Shown piece by piece: positions 37,129-46,360 of a stretch of DNA of 64,000 bases (the stretch's first letter is position 1; each line of letters starts with the position of its first letter). The position numbers and the translations under genes were made by a program. This stretch comes from UBA4416 sp040386075 (GTDB lineage Bacteria > Bacteroidota > Bacteroidia > B-17B0 > Aurantibacillaceae). The stretch is from NCBI GenBank assembly GCA_040386075.1, contig JAZKGE010000047.1:1-64000 (forward strand), given 5' to 3'. The notes beneath the pieces are model-generated. The model was not told the origin of the DNA. It saw only the letters and a program-made list of their open reading frames with translations, and ran no database searches.

Positions 37129-40100
37129 CTACATATTCCTTCTATACTGTCCGCCCACTTCAAATAAAGCTTTGGTGATCTGTCCCAACGACATATATTT
37201 TACGGCATCCATTAACTCATCAAAAATATTTTGATTTTGGACAGCTGCGTGTTGTAGTTTTTTCACACACTCGTCATGTTCTGCTTTATGCGTTTTATGT
37301 AACTCAGCTAGCATCGTAATTTGATACTCTTTTTCTTCGGAAGTTGAACGAATTACTTCTTTAGGAATAATGGTTGGGCTTCCTTTACTTGACAAGAATG
37401 TATTCACACCAATGATAGGATACTCACCTGTGTGTTTCAATGTTTCATAGTATAAACTTTCTTCCTGTATCTGTCCACGCTGATACATGGTTTCCATGGC
37501 ACCCAATACACCACCACGTTCAGAGATACGATCAAATTCCGTTAATACGGCTTCTTCAACCAAATCAGTTAATTCTTCAATGATGAAAGAACCTTGCAAT
37601 GGATTTTCATTTTTAGCCAATCCTAATTCGCGGTTAATGATCAACTGAATGGCCATTGCTCTACGAACAGATTCCTCAGTAGGCGTTGTAATAGCTTCAT
37701 CATAAGCATTTGTATGCAATGAATTACAGTTATCGTAAATAGCGTATAAGGCCTGTAAGGTTGTACGGATATCATTAAAATCAATTTCCTGAGCGTGTAA
37801 CGAACGGCCTGAAGTTTGAATATGATACTTCAACATCTGACTTCTTTCGTTTCCACCGTAACGTAATTTCATGGCTTTACTCCAGATACGACGGCTCACA
37901 CGGCCAATCACAGAATACTCTGGATCGATACCGTTGCTGAAGAAGAATGATAAATTTGGCGCAAAATCATCAATGTTCATTCCGCGACTTAAATAATATT
38001 CTACAAACGTAAATCCGTTTGCAAGGGTAAACGCCAGCTGCGAAATAGGATTAGCACCTGCTTCCGCAATGTGATACCCACTGATAGATACTGAATAAAA
38101 GTTACGTACTTTTTTGTCAATGAAATATTGTTGTACATCACCCATCACACGTAAGCTGAACTCTGTACTAAAAATACAGGTATTTTGTGCCTGATCTTCT
38201 TTTAAAATATCTGCTTGTACTGTTCCACGAACCTGTGATAAGGTTGTTGCTTTTATTTTTTCATATACATCTTTTGGCAAAACCATGTCGCCGGTAACAC
38301 CCAACAACATTAAACCTAAGCCATTGTTACCATCAGGTAGTTCTCCCTGGTAAGTCGGGCGAACCGTTCCTTTGGCTTTGTAGATGTCTGCTATTTTCTT
38401 TTCAACTTCTTTCTCTAATTTATTTTCTTTGATATAAATTTCACATTGCTGATCAATTGCTGCATTCATAAAGAAAGCTGCTAAAGTTGGTGCGGGTCCG
38501 TTAATGGTCATCGACACCGATGTTTTGGGATCCGCTAAATTAAAGCCGCTGTATAATTTTTTAGCATCATCCAAACAAGCAATACTTACGCCACTATTTC
38601 CAACTTTACCGTAAATATCGGGACGGTAATCAGGATCGTTACCATAAAGCGTTACACTGTCAAACGCCGTACTTAAACGCGCTGCAGGCAATCCTTTGCT
38701 TACATAATGAAAACGTTTATTGGTTCTTTCAGGCCCGCCTTCTCCTGCAAACATACGCGTTGGGTCTTCTCCTTCACGCTTGAATGGATAGATACCGGCT
38801 GTGTATGGAAAATCTCCGGGAAAATTTTCCTGTAAATTCCATTTTAAAATATCGCCCCAGGATGTGTATTTTGGAGAAGCAATTTTTGGAATTTGTGTAT
38901 GAGATAAAGATTCGTAATGATTTGCAATTTTTAAAACTTTATCACGTACTTTAAATTCATAAAATTCGGTGGTGAATAATTTTTTCTTTGCTTCCCATCC
39001 TTCGATCACTAATAAATTACGAGGATCCAGATCCAGCTTTGTTTTTTCAAACGCTTCCTGTAATCCTTTGATCAAACGATCCTTATCATCCATTTTGGAT
39101 TCAGAGATCGTTTCAATCGTTTTTTGGATGCCATATAATTTTTGCGCAACCTCTGCTTGTTGGTTTGCTTTTTTATCGTAGTTACGATTGTTTTCAGAGA
39201 TCTCGGATAAGTAACGGGTTTTGGATGGAGGAATGATATAGATCTTTTCACTCATCTCTTCGGTGATAAAAAACTGGGATGCTAATGCATTGTTTCCTGT
39301 TTTCTCAACCATTTTATTCATCACCGCTTTATATAAACGGTTCATGCCAGGATCATTGAATTGAGAAGCGATCGTTCCGAATACCGGAATATCTTCATCA
39401 GCAATTTCCCATAGGTTATGATTGCGCTTGTATTGTTTTTTAACGTCGCGAATGGCATCTAAAGCGCCACGTTTGTCAAACTTATTTAAAGCAATAATGT
39501 CAGCAAAATCCAACATGTCAATTTTCTCTAACTGTGTAGCTGCACCATACTCAGGCGTCATCACATACAAACTCATGTTAGAGTGTTCGATGATCTCGGT
39601 ATCACTTTGACCAATGCCGGAAGTTTCTAAAATGATCAGATCAAAGTTTGCAGCTTTACAAATATTAACTGCATCCTGCACATATTTACTTAGAGCTAAG
39701 TTACTCTGACGGGTTGCTAACGAACGCATATACACACGGTCATTCTTGATAGCATTCATGCGAATTCTATCCCCTAACAAAGCACCACCTGTTTTACGTT
39801 TGGATGGGTCAACTGAAATGATCGCAATTTTTTTATCCTTAAAATCAATTAAAAATCGGCGAACCAGTTCATCCACCAGGCTCGATTTTCCTGAGCCACC
39901 GGTACCGGTAATTCCTAAAACAGGGGTTTCAGATTTCTCTGATTTTGCTTTTAACTCATTTAATAAGCCAATATTTTCTTCGTTAAAATTCTCTGCTGCT
40001 GAAATAATTCTTGCTATCGATTTGTAATCTCTATCAGCAATTTTATCAACATCGTTTTTAATATTTGTTCCTGTAGCGTAATCACACTGGCGTAACAGAT

Positions 40101-40509
40101 CATTTATCATTCCCTGTAATCCCAAAGAACGGCCATCATCAGGCGAATAAATTTTAGTGATCCCGTAAGCATGTAATTCATCGATCTCTGTAGGTAAAAT
40201 TACACCGCCGCCGCCGCCAAATAATTTGATATGCTCACAGCCCTGCTCTTTCAACAGATCGTACATGTATTTAAAATATTCCACATGTCCGCCCTGGTAA
40301 CTGGTAACAGCGATAGCATTGGCGTCCTCCTGAATGGCACAATTAACAACTTCCTGTGCACTTCTATCGTGGCCAAGGTGAATAACCTCTGCTCCACTTG
40401 ATTGAATGATCCGGCGCATGATATTGATAGCAGCATCATGGCCGTCGAACAAAGCGGCAGCGGTTACAATACGTATTTTATGAGTTGATTGATATGGTGT
40501 AGTTTCCAT
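37129..40509 (-). CDS. icmF: Fused isobutyryl-CoA mutase IcmF (B12 domain + G-protein chaperone + mutase)
   Basis: The 1126 residues comprise an N-terminal cobalamin-binding domain (about 10-140, with DGHDAA at 22-27 and the GGGGGVI loop at about 98), a MeaB-like GTPase (about 195-405) and a C-terminal acyl-CoA mutase domain (about 510-1126). The GTPase has Walker A GTGGSGKSS at 202-210 and NKFDKRG at 342-348. This order is that of IcmF, which isomerises isobutyryl-CoA and butyryl-CoA, with the G domain loading and guarding cobalamin. Gln775, in ILKEDQAQNTCIF, aligns with the position where methylmalonyl-CoA mutase has Arg207, which favours the isobutyryl type. About 60 residues are inserted at 688-745 relative to methylmalonyl-CoA mutase. 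An exported unknown gene follows directly. Confidence 0.93.
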   Translation of the reverse strand: METTPYQSTHKIRIVTAAALFDGHDAAINIMRRIIQSSGAEVIHLGHDRSAQEVVNCAIQEDANAIAVTSYQGGHVEYFKYMYDLLKEQGCEHIKLFGGGGGVILPTEIDELHAYGITKIYSPDDGRSLGLQGMINDLLRQCDYATGTNIKNDVDKIADRDYKSIARIISAAENFNEENIGLLNELKAKSEKSETPVLGITGTGGSGKSSLVDELVRRFLIDFKDKKIAIISVDPSKRKTGGALLGDRIRMNAIKNDRVYMRSLATRQSNLALSKYVQDAVNICKAANFDLIILETSGIGQSDTEIIEHSNMSLYVMTPEYGAATQLEKIDMLDFADIIALNKFDKRGALDAIRDVKKQYKRNHNLWEIADEDIPVFGTIASQFNDPGMNRLYKAVMNKMVEKTGNNALASQFFITEEMSEKIYIIPPSKTRYLSEISENNRNYDKKANQQAEVAQKLYGIQKTIETISESKMDDKDRLIKGLQEAFEKTKLDLDPRNLLVIEGWEAKKKLFTTEFYEFKVRDKVLKIANHYESLSHTQIPKIASPKYTSWGDILKWNLQENFPGDFPYTAGIYPFKREGEDPTRMFAGEGGPERTNKRFHYVSKGLPAARLSTAFDSVTLYGNDPDYRPDIYGKVGNSGVSIACLDDAKKLYSGFNLADPKTSVSMTINGPAPTLAAFFMNAAIDQQCEIYIKENKLEKEVEKKIADIYKAKGTVRPTYQGELPDGNNGLGLMLLGVTGDMVLPKDVYEKIKATTLSQVRGTVQADILKEDQAQNTCIFSTEFSLRVMGDVQQYFIDKKVRNFYSVSISGYHIAEAGANPISQLAFTLANGFTFVEYYLSRGMNIDDFAPNLSFFFSNGIDPEYSVIGRVSRRIWSKAMKLRYGGNERSQMLKYHIQTSGRSLHAQEIDFNDIRTTLQALYAIYDNCNSLHTNAYDEAITTPTEESVRRAMAIQLIINRELGLAKNENPLQGSFIIEELTDLVEEAVLTEFDRISERGGVLGAMETMYQRGQIQEESLYYETLKHTGEYPIIGVNTFLSSKGSPTIIPKEVIRSTSEEKEYQITMLAELHKTHKAEHDECVKKLQHAAVQNQNIFDELMDAVKYMSLGQITKALFEVGGQYRRNM

Positions 40510-40592
40510 GGGAAAAAGTAATTTTAAATAGAGTTGACTAATATAATAGTTTTTCCTGTTTTGGGAGAAAAATTAGTCGATTTAGAGGAAAT

Positions 40593-40940
40593 TTATCTCG
40601 AAGTACGGAGCTTTTTGGCAAGGATCTTTCCGTAGTAAATACCAACAAAAATAAACCCCAAACCAAAGGGAATGGCCGCCAAATGCTTGTAGCTTTCGTC
40701 TGTATAAAACTCGATGCACATCCAGTAAGAATTGGCACAGATCCAGCATAAAACCGCGAGGTTCAGGTAAATATCCATTGTTTTGCGGCTAACATATACA
40801 ATAAGTACAGCAATAAAAACCGTAGGAATCACCATGATAATTCCCAGCAATTTAAGCTTTAACATCCAACAACTGTCTTTGATCAACCAAAATACAATGT
40901 GCAGGTTCTCATGCTTCTTTATGTTTTCCAATGGTTCCAA
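40593..40940 (-). CDS. Small membrane protein of unknown function
   Basis: The 115-residue frame starts at TTG, with a soluble N-terminal part (ENIKKHENLHIVFWLIKDSCW) and three or four hydrophobic helices (about 28-50, 58-76 and 87-105). It ends in a basic tail (KILAKKLRTSR). The frame stays open for 12 further codons upstream (LKSLFLNPD) but has no start there before a TGA; an ATG at 40978 sits in another frame. No function is known. The sequence is protein-like and not antisense to another gene. Confidence 0.6.
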   Translation of the reverse strand: MEPLENIKKHENLHIVFWLIKDSCWMLKLKLLGIIMVIPTVFIAVLIVYVSRKTMDIYLNLAVLCWICANSYWMCIEFYTDESYKHLAAIPFGLGFIFVGIYYGKILAKKLRTSR

Positions 40941-41019
40941 ATCAGGGTTTAAAAATAAGCTTTTTAGTCAAATTTCATAAGAAAATGATTAACCAAATAG
41001 CTGTTTTAAAAAGGGGTTT

Positions 41020-41155
41020 AACCACATAGATACATAGCGAACATAGATTCCAAAGGATTTAGAGAAGCTTCGCTTTCACACAGCTAACTATGTGTAAAAA
41101 CATGTTTTCTATCCTACACTTTTAACATTATAGTTTTCTATGTTCCTATGTGGTT
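41020..41155. repeat. Imperfect palindromic intergenic repeat (CACATAG family)
   Basis: The arms at 41020-41037 (AACCACATAGATACATAG) and 41138-41155 match in inverted orientation at 16 of 18 bases. The 100 bases between them contain a second small pair around CACACAGCTAACTATGTGT. The element fills the gap between the small membrane-protein gene and the M16 peptidase gene. No reading frame or known RNA was seen in it. Confidence 0.7.
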
Positions 41156-41225
41156 ATTTTACAAAAGCCTTCATGTATTGGAGGCTTTTTAGTATCTTTA
41201 AGTCTAATTTAGTTCTGAAAAATTT

Positions 41226-42467
41226 ATGATCCAATTCGAAAAATTTAAACTTAAAAATAATCTCACTGTTATTGTTCACCAGGATAAAAGCACACCTATG
41301 GCCTGCATTAATATCATCTATGATGTTGGTGCCCGTGATGAAGATGAGAACAAGACCGGTTTTGCCCATTTATTTGAACATTTGATGTTTGGTGGTAGTG
41401 TTAATATTCCTAATTATGATGAGCCATTACAATTGGTGGGTGGTGAAAACAATGCCTTTACTACCAACGATATTACCAATTACTATTGCACCGTTCCTGC
41501 AGAAAATTTAGAAACTGCTTTCTGGCTGGAAAGCGACCGCATGCTAAGCCTTGCTTTTGATACAAAAAGCTTAGAGGTGCAACGCAGTGTGGTTATTGAA
41601 GAGTTCAAGCAGCGTTACCTGAATCAGCCTTACGGCGATGTTTGGTTACTGTTACGCCCGTTAATTTACAATGTTCATCCCTACAAATGGGCTACCATTG
41701 GCAAAGAGATCAAACATATTGAAGATGCCACCATGGGAGATGTGAAAGCGTTTTTCAAGGAGCATTACAACCCAAGTAATGCTGTGCTGGTTGTTGCAGG
41801 AGATGTGGAACTGGATCATGTGAAAGGCTTATGTGAAAAATGGTTTGAACCAATTGATGCAGGCATGAAGCCAAAACGTAATTTACCGGTTGAACCTGAA
41901 CAAACAGAATACAGAAGCTTAACCGTAGAACGCGATGTGCCGATTAGTAGTATTTATAGGGCCTATCGCATGTGTTCCAGAATAGATCCTGAATACCATA
42001 CGATTGATATGATCTCTGATATTATGTCGCGAGGTAACTCATCGCGCTTATACAAAAATCTGATCAAGGACAAACAATTATTCAGCGACATCAATGCCTA
42101 TGTGATGGGCGATTTTGATAAAGGATTATTTGTGATCTCCGGAAAAATAAATGATGGTGTAAGCATTGAAGAAGCCGAGGCAGGTATTGATGCGGAAATT
42201 GCTAAAATGCAAAATGAACTGGTAAGTGAAGAAGAATTGCAAAAATGTAAGAACAAAATAGAATCAACCGTAACTTACAGCGAAGCAGATGTATTGAATA
42301 AAGCTACCAACCTTGCCATTTCGGAACTATTGGGAGATGCCGACCTAATCAATAAAGAAATTGAGAATTACCATAAAGTAACAGCGGAAGGAATCAGGGA
42401 GCAGTCGAAAAAAATCTTGAGAAAAACGAATTGTAGTACTTTGTTTTATTTAAAGAAAAAGGCCTAA
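41226..42467 (+). CDS. M16-family (insulinase-like) zinc peptidase
   Basis: The 413-residue protein is a one-gene, roughly half-length M16B-like peptidase. The inverted zinc motif HxxEH is visible at residues 48-52 (HLFEH), followed by the FTTNDITNYY region and a downstream acidic metal ligand region (ESDRM, VQRSVVIEEF). The second domain has the usual RVFR-like segment SSIYRAYRMCSR. No signal peptide is present, so the protein is probably cytoplasmic. No partner lacking the zinc site lies adjacent. Its TAA stop codon is the first triplet of a palindromic repeat. Confidence 0.9.
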   Translation: MIQFEKFKLKNNLTVIVHQDKSTPMACINIIYDVGARDEDENKTGFAHLFEHLMFGGSVNIPNYDEPLQLVGGENNAFTTNDITNYYCTVPAENLETAFWLESDRMLSLAFDTKSLEVQRSVVIEEFKQRYLNQPYGDVWLLLRPLIYNVHPYKWATIGKEIKHIEDATMGDVKAFFKEHYNPSNAVLVVAGDVELDHVKGLCEKWFEPIDAGMKPKRNLPVEPEQTEYRSLTVERDVPISSIYRAYRMCSRIDPEYHTIDMISDIMSRGNSSRLYKNLIKDKQLFSDINAYVMGDFDKGLFVISGKINDGVSIEEAEAGIDAEIAKMQNELVSEEELQKCKNKIESTVTYSEADVLNKATNLAISELLGDADLINKEIENYHKVTAEGIREQSKKILRKTNCSTLFYLKKKA

Positions 42468-42561
42468 CCGCGAAGAACGCAAAGATATTGCGCAAAGAAA
42501 AAAGAGAAGATATATTAAACTCCGTGCGCTTTGCGTAAAAACTCTGCGAACTCTGCGGTTA
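42465..42561. repeat. Imperfect palindromic repeat that supplies the stop codon of the M16 gene
   Basis: The left arm starts TAACCGCGAAGAACGCAAAG and the right arm is the inverted equivalent, ending CTCTGCGGTTA. After TAACCGC the arms align imperfectly over a further 26 bases, to GCGCAAAG/CTTTGCGT. The first three bases (TAA, 42465-42467) are the stop codon of the peptidase gene. The right end lies 13 bases before the next start codon, so the element fills the whole spacer. Confidence 0.75.
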
Positions 42562-42574
42562 AAAACATAAAAAA

Positions 42575-43528
42575 ATGACCATCGCCGAAATATCACATAG
42601 ACTCAATCACCTTCAGTTCAATTCTGACGTGATCAATTTATATGATGAACCTCATCGTTTTTATCACACGCTTGCTCATATCGAAGATGTGCTCAAGCAA
42701 TTGCATGATACTGATCTGCTAAAACATGATGAACTGTTTTTAGCCGCGGTTTTTCATGATATAGTGTATGACCCAAAATCTAAAACCAACGAAGAGGATT
42801 CGGCTGAATATTTTCTGCATCAGGCTAAATCATCGGGCTTAAGCAGCGATCAGAAAAATCACATCAAACAATTAATTTTAGATACAAAAAGCCATAAACC
42901 TACAGTTCAATTTTCAGAAGAATTAATTAAGGCGGATCTTTCTATCTTTAATGCATCATTTGATAAATTGATCGTATACGAGCAACAGATCTTTAAAGAA
43001 TTTCAGTTCGTTGATTATAAAGAGTACAAACCAAAACGTATTGAGTTCTTAACCCATTTTAATACACAAGGCAAGTTAACCCCTCTCATAGATTACGTGA
43101 AAGCCGTTCAACCTCATATTGGTGTATTTGCCGGAAGCTTTAACCCTTTTCACAAAGGGCATTATAATGTGTTACAAAAAGCAGAAAAATTGTTTGATAA
43201 AGTGATCATTGCCTTTGGTAAAAATCCGGATAAAACAGAAAGAACCTGGCCGGTTCCTAAAACCATTACCAATCGTCAGCATACTGAATACAATGGATTA
43301 TTGACCGACCACATTGACTCTTTTGGCTACGATGTAACGGTGGTAAGGGGTTTAAGAAACTCAACCGATTTTCAGTACGAACAGAATCAATACAGATACA
43401 TACAGGAATTAAAACCGGATATCAGGATCGTGAATATATTTTGTGATAAAGAGTTTGAACATATTAGCTCTTCAGGCATCAGAACGCTCGAAAAATACAA
43501 CAAACACCATAATTATTTATTGGATTAA
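42575..43528 (+). CDS. Fusion of HD-domain protein and phosphopantetheine adenylyltransferase (CoaD-like)
   Basis: The 317 residues carry an N-terminal HD-type metal-dependent domain (about 5-170; His31, His35, His61-Asp62, motifs YHTLAH and FHDIVYDP). They also carry a C-terminal nucleotidyltransferase domain (about 181-317). The latter has GSFNPFHKGH (187-196, the HxGH-type ATP site), RGLRNSTDFQYE (258-269) and ISSSGIR (297-303), all diagnostic of CoaD, which makes dephospho-CoA from 4'-phosphopantetheine. Normal CoaD is about 160 residues and stands alone. The HD half resembles predicted metal-dependent HD proteins of unknown substrate. Whether this is the organism's only CoaD cannot be told. 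A T9SS peptidase gene follows after 17 bases. Confidence 0.88.
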   Translation: MTIAEISHRLNHLQFNSDVINLYDEPHRFYHTLAHIEDVLKQLHDTDLLKHDELFLAAVFHDIVYDPKSKTNEEDSAEYFLHQAKSSGLSSDQKNHIKQLILDTKSHKPTVQFSEELIKADLSIFNASFDKLIVYEQQIFKEFQFVDYKEYKPKRIEFLTHFNTQGKLTPLIDYVKAVQPHIGVFAGSFNPFHKGHYNVLQKAEKLFDKVIIAFGKNPDKTERTWPVPKTITNRQHTEYNGLLTDHIDSFGYDVTVVRGLRNSTDFQYEQNQYRYIQELKPDIRIVNIFCDKEFEHISSSGIRTLEKYNKHHNYLLD

Positions 43529-43545
43529 TAACTAAACAAAACACC

Positions 43546-46344
43546 ATGAGAACTTTTTTACAAACGATCTTATTTACACTGCTTACGTTTTCATTAACTG
43601 CACAAAAAATAGCGCAGACAGTAAACCCAGGCGCAATGATAAATAATTTTCTTCCAAAAACAATTATCATTAAAGTGAAACCGGCTTTTTCCAGTAAATG
43701 TTCCAACGACAGGATCGATCATGCGTTGTTTAATGCTTTAGCAACATCCATTGGCGCACACAACCTGCATAAAAAATTTCCTATGGCCAAGTCACCGGAA
43801 GTGCCTTACAATTCAGCGGGTCAGGCATACGCAGATCTATCTCTGGTGTATGAGTTAAATTTTATTGCAGGTTTAACTTTAGAGAAAGCCATTAGTAAAT
43901 TATCGTTATCAAATATCTTAGAGTATGCTGAACCACACTATGTTCCAACGATCAGTTACATGCCAAACGATCCATTGGCAAATCCAGCCAATCAATATCA
44001 TTTACTGAATATCAACACGTTTAACGCCTGGAATATCAACAAAGGTGACTCATCTATTGTAATAGGAATTACAGACACAGGAAACGATTTTACCCATCCC
44101 GATCTTTTTAATAATGTGAAACGAAATTATGCTGATATAAATGATGGAATTGATAATGACGGAGACGGTTACACTGATAATTATATGGGATGGGACCTAG
44201 GAGAAAATGATAAAGATGCGTCCTGGAATGCCAACGCTCACGGCGTGCATGTGAGTGGACTATCAAGCGCCAGTGCCGATAATAATTTAGGTGGTGCGGG
44301 AACAGGATTTCACTGTAAATTTTTACCCGTAAAAATAGCAGATGCCAGCGGTGCGTTAACACAAGCGTATGAAGGCATTGTATATGCAGCTGATCATGGT
44401 TGCCAGATCATTAACTGTTCATGGGGGGGCGGAGGATCAAGCCAGTTTGGACAGGATGTGATAAATTATGCAACGATCAATAAAAATTGTTTAGTAGTGT
44501 GTGCTGCAGGAAATAACGGAGTTGACGGAGATTTTTTTCCGGCTGCTTATAATTATGTTCTATCAGTTGCAAATACTTCTCAGAATGATGCTAAATTCTC
44601 AAACTCAAACTACGGTTATATGGTTGATGTTTGTGCACCAGGCGACAATGTAAACTCTACCTGGCCCGGTAGTTTTTACATTACAACGTCTGGCACATCC
44701 ATGTCATCTCCTGTAGTTGCAGGGGCAGCCGGTATTGTTAAAAATCACTTTCCTTCCTATAACGGATTGCAAGTTGGTGAACGTTTAAAAGTAACAGCCG
44801 ATAATATTTACGCCGCCAATCCTTCGTTTATTAATAAACTGGGAACCGGCAGGATTAATTTATACCGCGCCTTAACCGACCCTGCTTCGCCAAGTGTGGT
44901 CATGAGCAGTAAAACAGTAAGCGATCATAACGACCTGTCATTTATTAATGGCGACACTTTATTTATTGCAGGAACTTTCATTAATTATTTAGATCCAACC
45001 TCTGCACTAAATGTAACCGTTACTCCCCTATCTGCTTATGCGGTAACCATTGATAATACAACCTCTTTGGGCGTTATCAATACGCTGGCAAGTGCAACAA
45101 ATTCATTGGATCCATTTACGTTTAAACTAACGGGTGCTATTCCTATCAACCAGCCCATTGATTTTGAGGTTACCATGAATGATGGAATTTATCAGGCTAA
45201 ACAATTTTTTACGATATATATTAATGTAGATTACATAAACATTGAAGTAAATGATGTGAGCACAACCGCTACCAGTAAAGGGAAAATTGGTTACAACCAG
45301 GATACACAAACTCAAGGTTTAGGTTTTAAGTACAATAATACCGAACTGTTATATGAAGCAGGCTTAATGGTAGGTACTGATACCACTAAAGTTTCTGATT
45401 GTGTACGAGGTATTGGTCCATCCAATGTTGATTTTGGAACCATCAATCGTATTGCATTACAGATCCCTTCTATATTATCTGATCATGATACCAAAGCTAA
45501 AATGAACGATAATTTATCGGTGAGTCCATTGAATATCCATATTGATCAAAATACTTATGCCTGGGCAACTGTTCCTAATACACAATTTGTGATCTGGGAA
45601 TATATTATTACTAATACACATGCCAGTGACACCCTTAAACACATGTATGCCGGCATTTTTGCCGATTGGGATATTGACGGTGGCACTTATGCACAAAACA
45701 GAAGTGCTTATGATGCCGCAACAAAAATGGGTTATAGTTACTATACTGCTACCGGTGGAAAATATGCCGGTATTAAACTACTCACCAACAGCGCTCCACC
45801 TAATTTTTATGCAGTGGATCATGTAAGCGGCGGAAACGGCGGATTGGATTTTAACAATGGCGTAGATACAAAAGATAAATATTTAAGTATGTCGACTCAA
45901 CGTTTAGCCGCAGGTGTAGCGGGTAATGGTGTTGATGTGATCAATGTGATGAGTAGCGGACCGTTCATGTTAGAACCCGGGCAATCCATAAGGGTAGCTT
46001 TTGCATTGGTTGGTGGAGATAGTTTACAAAACCTGATCAGCGGTGCTACCCAGGCACAAATTAAATACGATGGCATGCCAACAGGTATAAACGAAGTTGT
46101 TTCGTTGGATTATACCTGGAGAATATTTCCAAATCCTGCGAAAAACAGCATTACCATTTCGCAAACAGAGCCAGCCTTTAACAAATACGAAATTTATAGT
46201 TTGAATGGAAAACTGGTTGCTGAGAATAAAATTCAAAGCATTCTGCAAAAGGTTGACCTGTCAGGCTATGCAGAGGGTATGTATATTGTGAAACTGATCG
46301 GTAATCAAAAGGTGGAGTTTAAGAAGATCGTGGTGGTTGAGTAA
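43546..46344 (+). CDS. Secreted S8 subtilisin-like serine peptidase with T9SS sorting domain
   Basis: The 932 residues begin with a signal peptide (MRTFLQTILFTLLTFSLTAQ), then a probable propeptide (about 20-140) and an S8 catalytic domain at about 165-435. The triad is Asp177 (GITDTGND), His232 (HGVHVSGL) and Ser385 (GTSMSSPVVAG), with oxyanion Asn near AAGNNG. An Asp-rich stretch (DINDGIDNDGDGYTDN) inside the domain probably binds calcium. C-terminal beta domains follow, and the last 80 residues form a type A T9SS sorting domain (WRIFPNPAKNSITI ... SGYAEGMYIVKL). The enzyme should be exported as a zymogen and presented at the cell surface or released. Confidence 0.94.
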   Translation: MRTFLQTILFTLLTFSLTAQKIAQTVNPGAMINNFLPKTIIIKVKPAFSSKCSNDRIDHALFNALATSIGAHNLHKKFPMAKSPEVPYNSAGQAYADLSLVYELNFIAGLTLEKAISKLSLSNILEYAEPHYVPTISYMPNDPLANPANQYHLLNINTFNAWNINKGDSSIVIGITDTGNDFTHPDLFNNVKRNYADINDGIDNDGDGYTDNYMGWDLGENDKDASWNANAHGVHVSGLSSASADNNLGGAGTGFHCKFLPVKIADASGALTQAYEGIVYAADHGCQIINCSWGGGGSSQFGQDVINYATINKNCLVVCAAGNNGVDGDFFPAAYNYVLSVANTSQNDAKFSNSNYGYMVDVCAPGDNVNSTWPGSFYITTSGTSMSSPVVAGAAGIVKNHFPSYNGLQVGERLKVTADNIYAANPSFINKLGTGRINLYRALTDPASPSVVMSSKTVSDHNDLSFINGDTLFIAGTFINYLDPTSALNVTVTPLSAYAVTIDNTTSLGVINTLASATNSLDPFTFKLTGAIPINQPIDFEVTMNDGIYQAKQFFTIYINVDYINIEVNDVSTTATSKGKIGYNQDTQTQGLGFKYNNTELLYEAGLMVGTDTTKVSDCVRGIGPSNVDFGTINRIALQIPSILSDHDTKAKMNDNLSVSPLNIHIDQNTYAWATVPNTQFVIWEYIITNTHASDTLKHMYAGIFADWDIDGGTYAQNRSAYDAATKMGYSYYTATGGKYAGIKLLTNSAPPNFYAVDHVSGGNGGLDFNNGVDTKDKYLSMSTQRLAAGVAGNGVDVINVMSSGPFMLEPGQSIRVAFALVGGDSLQNLISGATQAQIKYDGMPTGINEVVSLDYTWRIFPNPAKNSITISQTEPAFNKYEIYSLNGKLVAENKIQSILQKVDLSGYAEGMYIVKLIGNQKVEFKKIVVVE

Positions 46345-46360
46345 AACATTATAGGAAGGA

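Noticed and set aside
37129..40509. Methylmalonyl-CoA mutase large subunit as the name for this gene
   Set aside because: The fused B12, GTPase and mutase order and Gln775 at the Arg207-equivalent site favour IcmF.
46350..46360. AGGAAGGA before the FRG gene as a strong ribosome binding site
   Set aside because: The purine run touches the ATG with no spacer, and such sites are rarely used in this phylum, so I do not call it.
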